Numbered from the stretch's first letter, positions 12,212 through 24,643 are shown. The stretch is 64,000 bases of DNA from Theocolax elegans (GCA_026168455.1 CM047431.1:10885703-10949702); one strand, 5' to 3'. The notes: generated by a model from the letters alone, not told the origin. Translations and numbers: made by a program.

Positions 12212-13711
12212 TGTCCTATTGGATTGATGCGAAGGTCTATTAGGTTGTCTCTGGATCAAGCGTGTCCGGGGTTCCCTCGGTGACAGGTACTCCTTGGCAC
12301 GCTGCATCTGAAAAAGAGAAATATATTAATATGGATATTTATTAAATAATATACTTAATGGTAAGGACAGGTATTATGGGAAAATTATATAGGGAGTTTA
12401 TAAATATTAATAATAATATAAGTAGGGAGATGTGAGGAAATGACAACGGATGGGTGTGTTGATTATTAATTTGAGAAAGGAAAAAGAAGATAATATAGGT
12501 TGAATATTACAAAAAGTAAGTATTAAATAGGGATAAGGAATAGGTGGAATTAGTAATAATAATTTAGATATAATGAATTACATAAGTATAAATAGATATT
12601 GTTTATTACATAATAAACAAGGTAAGGAGGGTTATGTGTTAAGGAGAGAGAGAGAGTTGTGGAAGGGAAGTATATGTTGAATTGATAAAAAATATAATTA
12701 ATTATTATAAACATTTATAGGCATTAAAAACACTTACGAGTATATACAATATACTTATGAATCCTCTCCGGGAGCGGTTGTTGACATCGGTGTTGTAGAT
12801 GTTTCGCCGTTTGCTGCGTCGCCTGAGGAGCCTTGTCAGGTGCGTGCGCGCACCTCCGGATGCGCACAACTCCGCGGTAGTACCCGGGTACTATTCCCGA
12901 CGGTGGGGATCGCGCACACCCGGGGAAACGTTTGCGAGGCACGTTGTTTACGTGCCGGCCCGCGCTCAGTTGTCGCCATCTTGAATCGATCTAGATTCAA
13001 GCGCGCGCACACTGAACACGCGGTCCGCGCTCGTATCGATACGGGATCGCACGCATATTGTCTAGGGAATTCGGAACGCGGATAGTGGGGGAACATGTGT
13101 ATAAGAGTACGGAGATAAATATATATTTGAATTTAGCGCTGTTAACTAAAGAATAATTTAGTGATCTAATGAACCAATCAATAGATGATATTATTAGAGA
13201 TAAGACTCCGTATGGGTAAATATAACAGCATATTACGTTATATGACTGTAATTACCTTAAATACGGAAAGTCGAAATACTAGTTGGGACAATGATAACTT
13301 ATGCAAATTAGTTGTCATTTTTATTTATAGTAGGATAAATACGGGTAGTTTTATTACACCTGTGACGGATACGGAAGGGTTGGAGAATTATAATATTGCC
13401 GTATCCCTCGCAGGTAACGAGAGAGAGAATAGATAGGGATATTAGGAGATTGAGGGTGATAGGAAATCGGGGAAGAGGTTTTGGCGTGACTCGGAAAAAC
13501 GGATCATCGCCATTCTGATCCTATCGATCTTCCAGATAGTAGTGTTTTCTATATATTCTGATTCTATCGATCGCAAAGAGTATTTCTGTATCTTCTGATC
13601 ATATCTACCGAGGATTTATTTGTTGTATAAAAAAGGATTAAGGAGTATCTATAGATTTTTCCACATAAATAAGGAGGATAATTATTTAAAATATATACAG
13701 ATATATATATA

Positions 13712-16700
13712 CAGGGTGTCCCAAAAGTATGGACACACCTGAATATCTCGGAAAATAAGGGTGCTAGGAAAAAAAACTTTCAATTTAAAAGCTTTAGGAA
13801 ATCAAACGATGCATCTGATGGTGACCTTCAATTTGACCTTAAGCTTGACCTTCAAGGTTATTTGAAGGTCAAAGAGATTTTTTTAAATGGGAACCCCTAT
13901 TTTGACACCGGATTCAGAAAGAGCGAAAAATTTTACGTCCAAAGCGATGGTTTTCAATTTGTTAGAATGACCTTCAAAAGGTAAAATGAAGGTTAAATGT
14001 TGAAAAATCGTAAACAAGCTATTTTCTTTGAACTTTTTCGGATTTGTGGGCGAATAAATGTCAGAGTAGATTTTGGGATTAACAACCTTGAGTATCTCGA
14101 CCTTGGAGTTAATTTTTAAAGTCATTCAAAGGTCAAAGTAAATTTTTTATGGACAGCCTTATTTCTGACACCGGATTCAAAGAGAGCGGAAAACGTAATA
14201 CCAGAAATGATATTTTACAGTTTTTCGTTGTGAACATGAGAAAGTTAATTGAAGGTTAAATTTCATAAACACTTAGAAACTATTGTCGTAAATTTACTAA
14301 CCTTACTTTTAGCGCTACCCAGAAACAACGACGTGGACGTAGTAAGTTCTGTTGCCTTTGGGGTGCTTGATTAACGTGAGTCCCCTTGCCTCTCACGATT
14401 GACGTGATGTCTAGCCGGTGAAGGCAAGACAGGCTGATGTCCGGCCGGTGAAGGCAAGACAGGCTGGTGTCCGGCCGTTAAAGGCAAGACAGGCTGGTGT
14501 CTGGCCTGTGAAGGCAAGATGAAAATTCTTTCAGAAATCGTCAGTTACCATTTAAAGTTCTTGCTCGAAATGCCCTCCATTTTTTAGTTGACAATGCCCC
14601 ATGCGATCATAAAATGATGAAGCTGCTCTTTGAATCATTTCATTTGGGATTGCCTGTATCGTGTCAATAATACGTTGTCGTAATTCCTCCAAGTTTGCAG
14701 GTTTAGTAGCATACACTTTGTTTTTGACGTAGCCCCATAAAAAATAATCTAGTGGCGACATGTCAGGTGAACGAGGTGGCCACTCAATAGTTCCTCTACG
14801 CCCAATTACTCGCCCTGGAAATGTTTCATCTAAATAATTACGCACGTTTATTGCATAATGAGGGGCCGCCCCATCTTGTTGAAAGTATGACAATCTCATT
14901 AACCGCAGGTACGATTTCATTCCTTAACATGTTTAGATACTTTTTCCTGTCAAATTACCTTCTATAAAAAACGGCCCTACTATGCTATTGTTTATGATAC
15001 CTGCCCAAACATTTAGTTTTTGTGGATGTTGTGTATGTGATTCCAAAAACCAGTGTGGATTCTCTGATGCCCAGAACCTACAATTGTGACGATTAACGTT
15101 GCCATCTAACTGAAAAGTACATTCATCGGAAAATACTATTTCGTTTAAAAAATTTTGCCGCGCATCTATACGGTTCATCATTAATTCGGCAAATTCCAGT
15201 CTTCGATCAAAATCATCCTCATTTAATTCTTGTACCAATTTGATTTTATATGGATGAAATTTCAACAGTTTCATAATTCTATGAACGGAAGTCCTACAAA
15301 CATTTGTTTCCCGAGATACTTGCCTGATAGAGGTTCCAGGATTTTCAATGAATGATAATGCCACATTCAAAGAAGTTTCTTCATCAGTCGCAATCTTAGG
15401 CCTCCCACTTTTGGGGCAATCTTTGACACTACCAGTTTGCTCAAAACGAGAAATAGTTTTTCGAACTGTTTTTTGTGAAATTCCTGGTTGCAACGGTAAA
15501 CGGTATTCTGCATTAAATAAAGCCGCAACTCGACGATATGACCTGACCATGTTACCCCATCCTCTCATCATGAGAATGGTTATTCGTTCACGTTCTGAAA
15601 GACGATTCATATTCCAAATGAATAAAGAAATGAAGAATAAGTTGAGAATTGTAAAACAAAACTAATAATTGAAAACAGAATGAATGCTTTAATAGACCAA
15701 ATTCAAACTTGTTCGTTGAAATTTTCAGAGTCACTGAAAACACTACCCACGAGGTTTTCGGGGTTGTTGTACCCGAATATGGGCTCAGAATTTTAACTGG
15801 GTACCCCCGGTGTAACTCTTAAATGTTTGAATATCTGCACATTATTGCATATTTAAACATTTTCTCAAATTTGCAATCTTGCTATTTTTTTATAAATTTG
15901 CTAGAATTAGTCGTGTTTATCTTCCTTAAAACTGACGAAATCTTATTAGTTATACTTTTATTATAATAATGACACTAGCATTCAAAAAAGTGGTCTATTC
16001 TGGGAACGAGACCTATGTATTCTTATGTATTTGACGTGCTGAATCCGAATCCAACGTAGCTTTTACTCAGGCATCCCCAAAAATTTTTAAAGTTATAAAA
16101 AACCGTGAAAAAGGTGAATAAAATCCATATTAAAATCATAAGATTCGGAGGTAAAACAGTTTTTTTATGAGTGTACGTGGTTTTTGTGTATTTTGACTTG
16201 CTAAACCCAAATCCAGGGCTTATTTTACCCGGTTGGATCAGACTGTCTTGCCTTGACCGGCAGGACACCAGCCTGTCTTGCATTGTTGCAAATTTTTCAT
16301 TTTTGCAAATTTTGAATTTTGCAAATTTTTCATTTTGCAAATTTTTGAATTTTGCAAATTTTTTATTTTTGCAAATTTTCCAAATTTGCAAATTTTTTAT
16401 TTTGCAAATTTTTTATTTTGCAAATTTTTCAATTTTGCAAATTTTTTATTTTTGCAAATTTTCCAATTTTGCACATTTTTTATTTTTGCAAATTTTCCAA
16501 TTTTGCAAATTTTTTAGTTTTACTTTTTTACTTAAGCATTCCATCGTGAGAGACAAAGGAGAATCACGTTAAGCAAGCATCCCATCGTGAGAGGCAAGGC
16601 GACTCATTTCTGGCATTACGTTTTCCGCTCTCTTTGAATCCGGTGTCAGAAATAAGGCTGTCCATAAAAAATTTACTTTGACTTTGAATGACCTTGAAAA

Positions 16701-17101
16701 TTAACTCCAAGGTCGAGATACTCAAGGTTGTTAATCCCAAAATCTACTCTGACATTTATTCGCCCACAAATCCGAAAAAGTTCAAAGAAAATAGCTTGTT
16801 TACGATTTTTCAATATTTAACCTTCATTTTACCTTTTGAAGGTCATTCTAACAAATTGAAAACCATCGCTTTGGACGTAAAATTTTTCGCTCTTTCTGAA
16901 TCCGGTGTCAAAAATAGGGGTTCCCATTTAAAAAAATCTCTTTGACCTTCAAATAACCTTGAAGGTCAAGCTTAAGGTCAAATTGAAGGTCACCATCAGA
17001 TGCATCGTTTGATTTCCTAAAGCTTTTATATTGAAAGTTTTTTTCCTAGCACCCTTATTTTCCGAGATATTCAGGTGTGTCCATACTTTTGGGACACCCT
17101 G
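13712..17101 (-). mobile_element. Mariner-like (ITm) transposon, U2
   Basis: Inverted copy with termini cagggtgtccc and gggacaccctg, TA-flanked. The content is the same as at 21935-25330, with transposase on the minus strand. The TTTGCAAAA minisatellite is at 16287-16515 and the 30-bp repeats at about 14404-14520. Confidence 0.9.
14552..15610 (-). pseudogene. Mariner-like transposase, broken, U2
   Basis: Two open segments cover it: residues 1 to about 225 (HTH region, GRPK linker, catalytic Asp of FSDECTF) and a C-terminal part with QQDGAAPHYA and SPLDYFLWG. A lost base near 14940 (GNLTGK, then shifted) adds to the frameshift near 14890 that it shares with the other two copies. The start is the ATG at 15608-15610. 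Not functional. Confidence 0.9.
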
Positions 17102-17584
17102 TATATCAATCTCCAAAAGGAATAGTATACGAGGATATTATTTATATTATATTGATTTCCTATTGATTTTATTTCATCGAATTGGTGAGTTGTTTTAATT
17201 ATTTAAATAATAATTGATTTATTTAGTAGGGACAATAAGGATAAATTCAGTGCGCGTTTTTCTTATTAAATTAAATTATTTATTTGATTAATTATAAAGT
17301 AACGTTCTCCCTCTCGTGGTTAGTGGTGCCACGGGATCTATTATTAGATCCCTTAATATAATTATATATATCTAAATTTTGTTAAGGGTGTTAATATTCG
17401 TTACGCGGTTTAATAGGTATCCGGAACTATTATTTTATTTAACGGAACTTCCTCTGGGTGAGTCCACCGGGTAATCAGGACTAATAAATTAATATTATTT
17501 TTTTTCTTTTTCGATGATTTTGGGATCCGGATAATTTTGTTTAAATAATATTTTTCGTTATTTGAATTATAAACCAGCATCACA

Positions 17585-18490
17585 AGTTACAGATGCTAAT
17601 GCCCTTTTTTACGGAATTTATAAGCAAATATCAACAATTTTGCCCAAAAAAATGTTTGTCTTTGATCGCTTATAACTTTGAAACATATAGAGATATGATC
17701 TCAAACTTAAGTTTAAAAGAAAACCCAGGTCTAGTTGGTCAAAAGTTGTGGAAGGAAGAAGAACAATAAGATAAATTGACAAAAAATCAATACATTTTTA
17801 AACCCATTAAAACCTAAAAGGATAAAAATTTTGTTTCGATTTTCGTAGTTAGTATACGATGTATAAGTTAATGCCCGTCATAATGTCGATTGTTTCCTAC
17901 AGAGATTTTGATGTCTTCTTTCAAATGCCGTCGGAAAAATTGACTTATCAAAATTAAGTTATAAGTTTTATAACTTATATAAGTTATAATTTTATAATAA
18001 GTTATAACATTTCGAATGTAAAAAATAAAACAAAATTTATTGTTTCCGTCTTCTATTTAATATTATTCATAACAAAATAGTCTTTTTTTTATATCTTTTT
18101 GATTAGTGAATAAATCGTCCTTGGCAATACTTTAATGCCGTATTTTTTGCTGTGTATTACTAGATAGTAGAAAAATTTGATTTCAATGAAAATTTACAAC
18201 ATAATAATGACAAATGACTATAATTAGCTACTTTAAGTATATACTTTTAGTATAGTATGTATCGATTTTTAGGCCATACTATCTTTTTATTCTTCTTATC
18301 TCCCGTAACTTTTGACCAAACCTTTTTGTGCTTCCTTTTTCTATAAATCTTATGTTCTTGATTGCAGCTTTATTTTGAACTTAAGTTTGAGAGTATATCT
18401 TTATTTATTTCAGAGTTACAAGCGACCCAAAACAAACATTCTTTTGGAAAAAATGTTGTTATTTGCTTATAGTAAAAACAGGAGAAATTA
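17585..18490. mobile_element. Foldback FB2, U2 copy
   Basis: Inverted counterpart of 20545-21451, with imperfect inverted arms around a ttataact/aagttata core. The segment agcaaatatcaacaatttt faces its complement-like partner near 18460. It abuts the LTR-B end. No coding capacity. Confidence 0.45.
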
Positions 18491-18821
18491 AACAATAAAA
18501 GGTAATTTATATACATGTTATTAATAAAAGTGATTAATCACATACCGTAACACGTGTTTAATCACATGATTCTTTACATGTTAAATAACGTGATTATTTC
18601 GTTGTAAGAGAAAGGTATGTAGTATAATTCTTTGAAAAAAATAGGTAAAAACACATAAAATTGTCAAAAAAAATAAAATAAATGAAAAAAAGTATTACAC
18701 ATTTTCTGTTTATGTTAGTTATTCACCATCCACTTATTAACAGCGGTCAATGCTGCTTAACTTTCATAATCAATAATTTCTCAGTCTATTCTCAATGCTA
18801 CATTCACAAACAGTTACAAAG
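18491..18821. other. Unassigned AT-rich spacer, U2
   Basis: Counterpart of 20216-20544. AT-rich, with a small palindromic cacgtgt segment and no gene seen. Confidence 0.3.
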
Positions 18822-19062
18822 ATAATAAAAACATATTTGTAGACGTTTCAAGAAGCCCAGTTAGTATTTATTTTAACGGTATTAATTTTAATGGAATACA
18901 CATATTTTTAAAAATATGGGCAATTTCATACAAGTTAAAATTTTAATGTACATATCGGTATCATATTAGAAGAACAATATATATATTAGTAATATATTGC
19001 AGCAATTTCATATTAATTATAACTAGGCTTTTTGAAACGTCTACAAATATGTTTTCATTATC
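18822..19062. mobile_element. MITE-like element, left of FB1 at the U2/U3 centre
   Basis: About 240 bp with inverted ends: gataataaaaacatatttg at the left, and caaatatgttttcattatc at the right. The similarity of the ends continues outward through cagttac/gtaactg, so the true TIRs may be near 60 bp. Non-coding. Confidence 0.5.
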
Positions 19063-19117
19063 ATTGTAACTGCATGTGAATGCAGCAGATAGAACATAGT
19101 AATCATGCCCTACTAGC

Positions 19118-19210
19118 ACACAACGTTGTAGCAACGTTGTGGCAACGTTGTTTGGCAACGTTACAACGTTGTTATAAAGTTGTTGAAACGTTGGAGTAAC
19201 GTTGCTACAA
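19118..19210. repeat. Phased AACGTT palindrome cluster in FB1
   Basis: The hexamer AACGTT recurs, mostly as AACGTTG, with spacings of about 11, 11, 13 and 8 bp. The mirror cluster is at about 19745-19918. Spacing near one helical turn suggests a protein-binding array (inference). Confidence 0.6.
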
Positions 19211-19397
19211 CGTGGGATATGTCCGCTAAGATTATGTTAGTGGCCGCGATAGGTGGAAATAACGTTGTGATAACGTTTGAGCAACGTTGAAAATGCCTTA
19301 GAAAAATGTATTTCATATAAAAATTTAGAATGTCCTGGGCAAGCGAAAAAATACATTTTTAAATGCACAAAATTTTAACTAATAAAAAAAAATTTTC

Positions 19398-19464
19398 AAC
19401 CCGCGAGAATCGAACCTCGGATATCAGCTCCGAAGGCTTGCTCTACCAACTGAGCTATTTTGTC
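19398..19464 (-). pseudogene. tRNA-like pseudogene, left arm of FB1
   Basis: On the minus strand this reads a perfect-looking A box (TAGCTCAGTTGGTAGAGC) and a B box (GGTTCGATTCT) at the normal tRNA spacing. The 5' aaaat and 3' gggttg ends cannot form an acceptor stem, and the anticodon stem is weak. It is therefore a tRNA-derived relic, possibly still with a pol III promoter, and not a functional tRNA. I cannot assign an amino acid. Confidence 0.6.
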
Positions 19465-19555
19465 GTTCCTGTCATTAAATTAACTTTAGGTTATTAATTT
19501 CGGAGCATATTTTGATAGTAGTTTATAACCAAAAGTTAATTTAATGACAGGAACA

Positions 19556-19625
19556 ACAAAATAGCTCAGTTGGTAGAGAGTAAGCCTCTGGATCTAAAGA
19601 TCCAGGTTCATTTCCTGCGGGTTGA
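19556..19625 (+). pseudogene. tRNA-like pseudogene, right arm of FB1
   Basis: Mirror partner of the left relic, with the same A-box sequence (tagctcagttggtagag) and a weaker B box (ggttcatttcc). The middle differs (ctggatctaaagatccag, a hairpin). The acceptor ends do not pair. The two halves have diverged most in the anticodon/variable region. Confidence 0.55.
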
Positions 19626-19977
19626 AAATTTTTTTTTATTTTTTTTATTAGTTAAAGTTTTGTGCATTTAAAAATGGTATTTTTTCGCTTGCCCAGGACA
19701 TTTTTTAAATTTTTATATGAAACACATTCTTCAAAGGCATTTTCAACGTTGCTCAACGTTATCACAACGTTATTTCCACCTATCGCGGCAACTTCCATAA
19801 ATCTTAGCGGACATATCCCACGTTGTAGCAACGTTGCTCCAACTTTTCAAAAACTTTATAATAACGTTGTAACGTTGTCAAAAACAACGTTGCCACAACG
19901 TTGCTACAACGTTGTGTGCTAGTAGGGCATGATTTACTATGTTCTATCTGCTGCATTCACATGCAGTTACAATGATA

Positions 19978-20215
19978 ATGAAAACATATTTGTAGACGTT
20001 TCAAAAAGCCTAGTTATAATTAATATGAAATTGCTGCAATATATTACTAAATATATATTGTTCTTCTAATATGATACCGATATGTACATTAAAATTTTAA
20101 CTTGTATGAAATTGCCCATATTTTTAAAAATATGTGTATTCCATTAAAATTAATACCGTTAAAATAAATACTAACTGGGCTTCTTGAAACGTCTACAAAT
20201 ATGTTTTTATTATCT
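19978..20215. mobile_element. MITE-like element, right of FB1
   Basis: Mirror copy of 18822-19062. The ends carry aaacatatttgtagacg and the complement. Non-coding. Confidence 0.5.
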
Positions 20216-20544
20216 TTGTAACTGTTTGTGAATGTAGCATTGAGAATAGACTGAGAAATTATTGATTATGAAAGTTAAGCAGCATTGACCGCTGTTAATA
20301 AGTGGATGGGTGAATAACTAACATAAACAGAAAATGTGTAATACTTTTTTTCATTTATTTTATGTTTTTTTGACAATTTTATGTGTTTTTACCTATTTTT
20401 TTTAAAGAATTATACTACATACCTTTCTCTTACAACGAAATAATCACGTTATTTAACATGTAAAGAATCATGTGATTAAACACGTGTTACGGTATGTGAT
20501 TAATCACTTTTATTAATAACATGTATATAAATTACCTTTTATTG
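20216..20544. other. Unassigned AT-rich spacer, U3
   Basis: No gene or recognisable element. Contains the imperfect palindrome region aaacacgtgttacggtatg. Confidence 0.3.
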
Positions 20545-21451
20545 TTTAATTTCTCCTGTTTTTACTATAAGCAAATAACAACATTTTTTCCAAAAGAATG
20601 TTTGTTTTGGGTCGCTTGTAACTCTGAAATAAATAAAGATATACTCTCAAACTTAAGTTCAAAATAAAGCTGCAATCAAGAACATAAGATTTATAGAAAA
20701 AGGAAGCACAAAAAGGTTTGGTCAAAAGTTACGGGAGATAAGAAGAATAAAAAGATAGTATGGCCTAAAAATCGATACATACTATACTAAAAGTATATAC
20801 TTAAAGTAGCTAATTATAGTCATTTGTCATTATTATGTTGTAAATTTTCATTGAAATCAAATTTTTCTACTATCTAGTAATACACAGCAAAAAATACGGC
20901 ATTAAAGTATTGCCAAGGACGATTTATTCACTAATCAAAAAGATATAAAAAAAAGACTATTTTGTTATGAATAATATTAAATAGAAGACGGAAACAATAA
21001 ATTTTGTTTTATTTTTTACATTCGAAATGTTATAACTTATTATAAAATTATAACTTATATAAGTTATAAAACTTATAACTTAATTTTGATAAGTCAATTT
21101 TTCCGACGGCATTTGAAAGAAGACATCAAAATCTCTGTAGGAAACAATCGACATTATGACGGGCATTAACTTATACATCGTATACTAACTACGAAAATCG
21201 AAACAAAATTTTTATCCTTTTAGGTTTTAATGGGTTTAAAAATGTATTGATTTTTTGTCAATTTATCTTATTGTTCTTCTTCCTTCCACAACTTTTGACC
21301 AACTAGACCTGGGTTTTCTTTTAAACTTAAGTTTGAGATCATATCTCTATATGTTTCAAAGTTATAAGCGATCAAAGACAAACATTTTTTGGGCAAAATT
21401 GTTGATATTTGCTTATAAATTCCGTAAAAAAGGGCATTAGCATCTGTAACT
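20545..21451. mobile_element. Foldback FB2, U3 copy
   Basis: The left arm (about 20545-20745) and right arm (about 21285-21449) are inverted and roughly 70% alike by eye. Shared blocks are aagcaaatanc, aatgtttgt, gatcgcttataact-like, cttaagtt and ggtcaaaagtt. The centre has ttataacttatataagttata-type palindromes. The target duplication is not clear. Confidence 0.5.
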
Positions 21452-22525
21452 TGTGATGCTGGTTTATAATTCAAATAACGAAAAATATTATTTAAACAAA
21501 ATTATCCGGATCCCAAAATCATCGAAAAAGAAAAAAAATAATATTAATTTATTAGTCCTGATTACCCGGTGGACTCACCCAGAGGAAGTTCCGTTAAATA
21601 AAATAATAGTTCCGGATACCTATTAAACCGCGTAACGAATATTAACACCCTTAACAAAATTTAGATATATATAATTATATTAAGGGATCTAATAATAGAT
21701 CCCGTGGCACCACTAACCACGAGAGGGAGAACGTTACTTTATAATTAATCAAATAAATAATTTAATTTAATAAGAAAAACGCGCACTGAATTTATCCTTA
21801 TTGTCCCTACTAAATAAATCAATTATTATTTAAATAATTAAAACAACTCACCAATTCGATGAAATAAAATCAATAGGAAATCAATATAATATAAATAATA
21901 TCCTCGTATACTATTCCTTTTGGAGATTGATATACAGGGTGTCCCAAAAGTATGGACACACCTGAATATCTCGGAAAATAAGGGTGCTAGGAAAAAAACT
22001 TTCAATATAAAAGCTTTAGGAAATCAAACGATGCATCTGATGGTGACCTTCAATTTGACCTTAAGCTTGACCTTCAAGGTTATTTGAAGGTCAAAGAGAT
22101 TTTTTTAAATGGGAACCCCTATTTTTGACACCGGATTCAGAAAGAGCGAAAAATTTTACGTCCAAAGCGATGGTTTTCAATTTGTTAGAATGACCTTCAA
22201 AAGGTAAAATGAAGGTTAAATATTGAAAAATCGTAAACAAGCTATTTTCTTTGAACTTTTTCGGATTTGTGGGCGAATAAATGTCAGAGTAGATTTTGGG
22301 ATTAACAACCTTGAGTATCTCGACCTTGGAGTTAATTTTCAAGGTCATTCAAAGTCAAAGTAAATTTTTTATGGACAGCCTTATTTCTGACACCGGATTC
22401 AAAGAGAGCGGAAAACGTAATGCCAGAAATGAGTCGCCTTGCCTCTCACGATGGGATGCTTGCTTAACGTGATTCTCCTTTGTCTCTCACGATGGAATGC
22501 TTAAGTAAAAAAGTAAAACTAAAAA

Positions 22526-22757
22526 ATTTGCAAAATTGGAAAATTTGCAAAAATAAAAAATGTGCAAAATTGGAAAATTTGCAAAAATAAAAAATTTGCA
22601 AAATTGAAAAATTTGCAAAAATAAAAAATTTGCAAAAATAAAAAATTTGCAAATTTGGAAAATTTGCAAAAATAAAAAATTTGCAAAATTCAAAAATTTG
22701 CAAAAATGAAAAATTTGCAAAATTCAAAAATTTGCAAAAATGAAAAATTTGCAACAA
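22526..22757. repeat. TTTGCAAAA minisatellite in mariner, U3
   Basis: About 230 bp of short tandem units (aatttgcaaaa with aataaa or ttgga linkers, roughly 15-17 bp). Produces spurious phenylalanine-rich frames on the minus strand. Confidence 0.85.
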
Positions 22758-23430
22758 TGCAAGACAGGCTGGTGTCCTGCCGGTCAAGGCAAGACAGTCT
22801 GATCCAACCGGGTAAAATAAGCCCTGGATTTGGGTTTAGCAAGTCAAAATACACAAAAACCACGTACACTCATAAAAAACTGTTTTACTCCGAATCTTAT
22901 GATTTTAATATGGATTTTATTCACCTTTTTCACGGTTTTTTATAACTTTAAAAAATTTTTGGGGATGCCTGAGTAAAAGCTACGTTGGATTCGGATTCAG
23001 CACGTCAAATACATAAGAATACATAGGTCTCGTTCCCAGAATAGACCACTTTTTTGAATGCTAGTGTCATTATTATAATAAAAGTATAACTAATAAGATT
23101 TCGTCAGTTTTAAGGAATAGATAAACACGACTAATTCTAGCAAATTTATAAAAAAATAGCAAGATTGCAAATTTGAGAAAATGTTTAAATATGCAATAAT
23201 GTGCAGATATTCAAACATTTAAGAGTTACACCGGGGGTACCCAGTTAAAATTCTGAGCCCATATTCGTGTACAACAACCCCGAAAACCTCGTGGGTAGTG
23301 TTTTCAGTGACTCTGAAAATTTCAACGAACAAGTTTGAATTTGGTCTATTAAAGCATTCATTCTGTTTTCAATTATTAGTTTTGTTTTACAATTCTCAAC
23401 TTATTCTTCATTTCTTTTATTCATTTGAAT

Positions 23431-24490
23431 ATGAATCGTCTTTCAGAACGTGAACGAATAACCATTCTCATGATGAGAGGATGGGGTAACATGGTCAGGT
23501 CATATCGTCGAGTTGCGGCTTTATTTAATGCAGAATACCGTTTACCGTTGCAACCAGGAATTTCACAAAAAACAGTTCGAAAAACTATTTCTCGTTTTGA
23601 GCAAACTGGTAGTGTCAAAGATTGCCCCAAAAGTGGGAGGCCTAAGATTGCGACTGATGAAGAAACTTCTTTGAATGTGGCATTATCATTCATTGAAAAT
23701 CCTGGAACCTCTATCAGGCAAGTATCTCGGGAAACAAATGTTTGTAGGACTTCCGTTCATAGAATTATGAAACTGTTGAAATTTCATCCATATAAAATCA
23801 AATTGGTACAAGAATTAAATGAGGATGATTTTGATCGAAGACTGGAATTTGCCGAATTAATGATGAACCGTATAGATGCGCGGCAAAATTTTTTAAACGA
23901 AATAGTATTTTCCGATGAATGTACTTTTCAGTTAGATGGCAACGTTAATCGTCACAATTGTAGGTTCTGGGCATCAGAGAATCCACACTGGTTTTTGGAA
24001 TCACATACACAACATCCACAAAAACTAAATGTTTGGGCAGGTATCATAAACAATAGCATAGTAGGGCCGTTTTTTATAGAAGGTAATTTGACAGGAAAAA
24101 AGTATCTAAACATGTTAAGGAATGAAATCGTACCTGCGGTTAATGAGATTGTCATACTTTCAACAAGATGGGGCGGCCCCTCATTATGCAATAAACGTGC
24201 GTAATTATTTAGATGAAACATTTCCAGGGCGAGTAATTGGGCGTAGAGGAACTATTGAGTGGCCACCTCGTTCACCTGACATGTCGCCACTAGATTATTT
24301 TTTATGGGGCTACGTCAAAAACAAAGTGTATGCTACTAAACCTGCAAACTTGGAGGAATTACGACAACGTATTATTGACACGATACAGGCAATCCCAAAT
24401 GAAATGATTCAAAGAGCAGCTTCATCATTTTATGATCGCATGGGGCATTGTCAACTAAAAAATGGAGGGCATTTCGAGCAAGAACTTTAA
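23431..24490 (+). pseudogene. Mariner-like transposase with one frameshift, best copy
   Basis: About 350 codons, near the usual ITm transposase length. The start is the ATG at 23431. The N-terminus has two helix-turn-helix segments (the second at SIRQVSRETNVCRTSVHRI) joined by a GRPK linker. Catalytic Asp residues lie in FSDECTF, QQDGAAPHYA and SPLDYFLWG. By my count 41 residues separate the last two, as in the DD41D group of the IS630-Tc1-mariner superfamily. A one-base shift near 24150-24155 separates the second and third Asp from the first. The same shift is in the other two copies, so it predates the unit's duplication. Otherwise the frame is open to its stop at 24488. Confidence 0.92.
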
Positions 24491-24527
24491 ATGGTAACTG
24501 ACGATTTCTGAAAGAATTTTCATCTTG

Positions 24528-24643
24528 CCTTCACAGGCCAGACACCAGCCTGTCTTGCCTTTAACGGCCGGACACCAGCCTGTCTTGCCTTCACCGGCCG
24601 GACATCAGCCTGTCTTGCCTTCACCGGCTAGACATCACGTCAA
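24528..24643. repeat. 30-bp subterminal direct repeats in mariner, U3
   Basis: Four units of the type ccttcaccggccggacatca-gcctgtcttg, slightly varied. The inverted partner units are at about 22757-22805 on the other side of the transposase. Confidence 0.75.

Larger units (their letters stand above)
12212..17584 (+). mobile_element. Solo LTR of gypsy family B with nested mariner, U2
   Basis: Sense-oriented LTR-B, tgtcctattgg to ccagcatcaca, interrupted by a mariner at 13712-17101. A TATA-like gtgtataagag lies near 13097, downstream of a GC-rich stretch that probably acts as promoter (inference). AGTT follows the 3' end, and AGTT overlapping the first T precedes the 5' end, which fits a 4-bp target duplication. 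No PBS follows, so it is solo. Confidence 0.8.
9753..19508 (-). repeat. U2: inverted copy of the 9.7-kb composite unit
   Basis: U2 is the reverse complement of about 19509-29308. It starts at the equivalent of 29308, so it includes the LTR-A polypurine tract. U1 stops at the equivalent of 29192, leaving a one-sided loop of about 115 bp at the U1/U2 centre. Its other end meets U3 in the FB1 foldback, around a loop of about 30-40 bp at 19490-19528. Confidence 0.85.
19104..19931. mobile_element. Foldback element FB1, full copy with tRNA-like arms
   Basis: 828-bp palindromic element with arms of roughly 380-390 bp around a loop at about 19490-19528. The ends are catgccctactagcac and its complement. 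The outer arms carry repeated AACGTT palindromes; the inner arms carry one tRNA-like sequence each. The arms differ from one another more than the surrounding U2 and U3 flanks do, so this foldback is older than the U2/U3 inversion and sits at its turning point. Confidence 0.7.

Noticed and set aside
19398..19464. Functional tRNA gene
   Set aside because: The acceptor ends do not pair and the anticodon stem is weak; kept only as a tRNA-like relic.
24522..24643. CRISPR-like array of 30-bp repeats
   Set aside because: Units are direct tandem repeats without unique spacers, inside a transposon in a eukaryotic genome.
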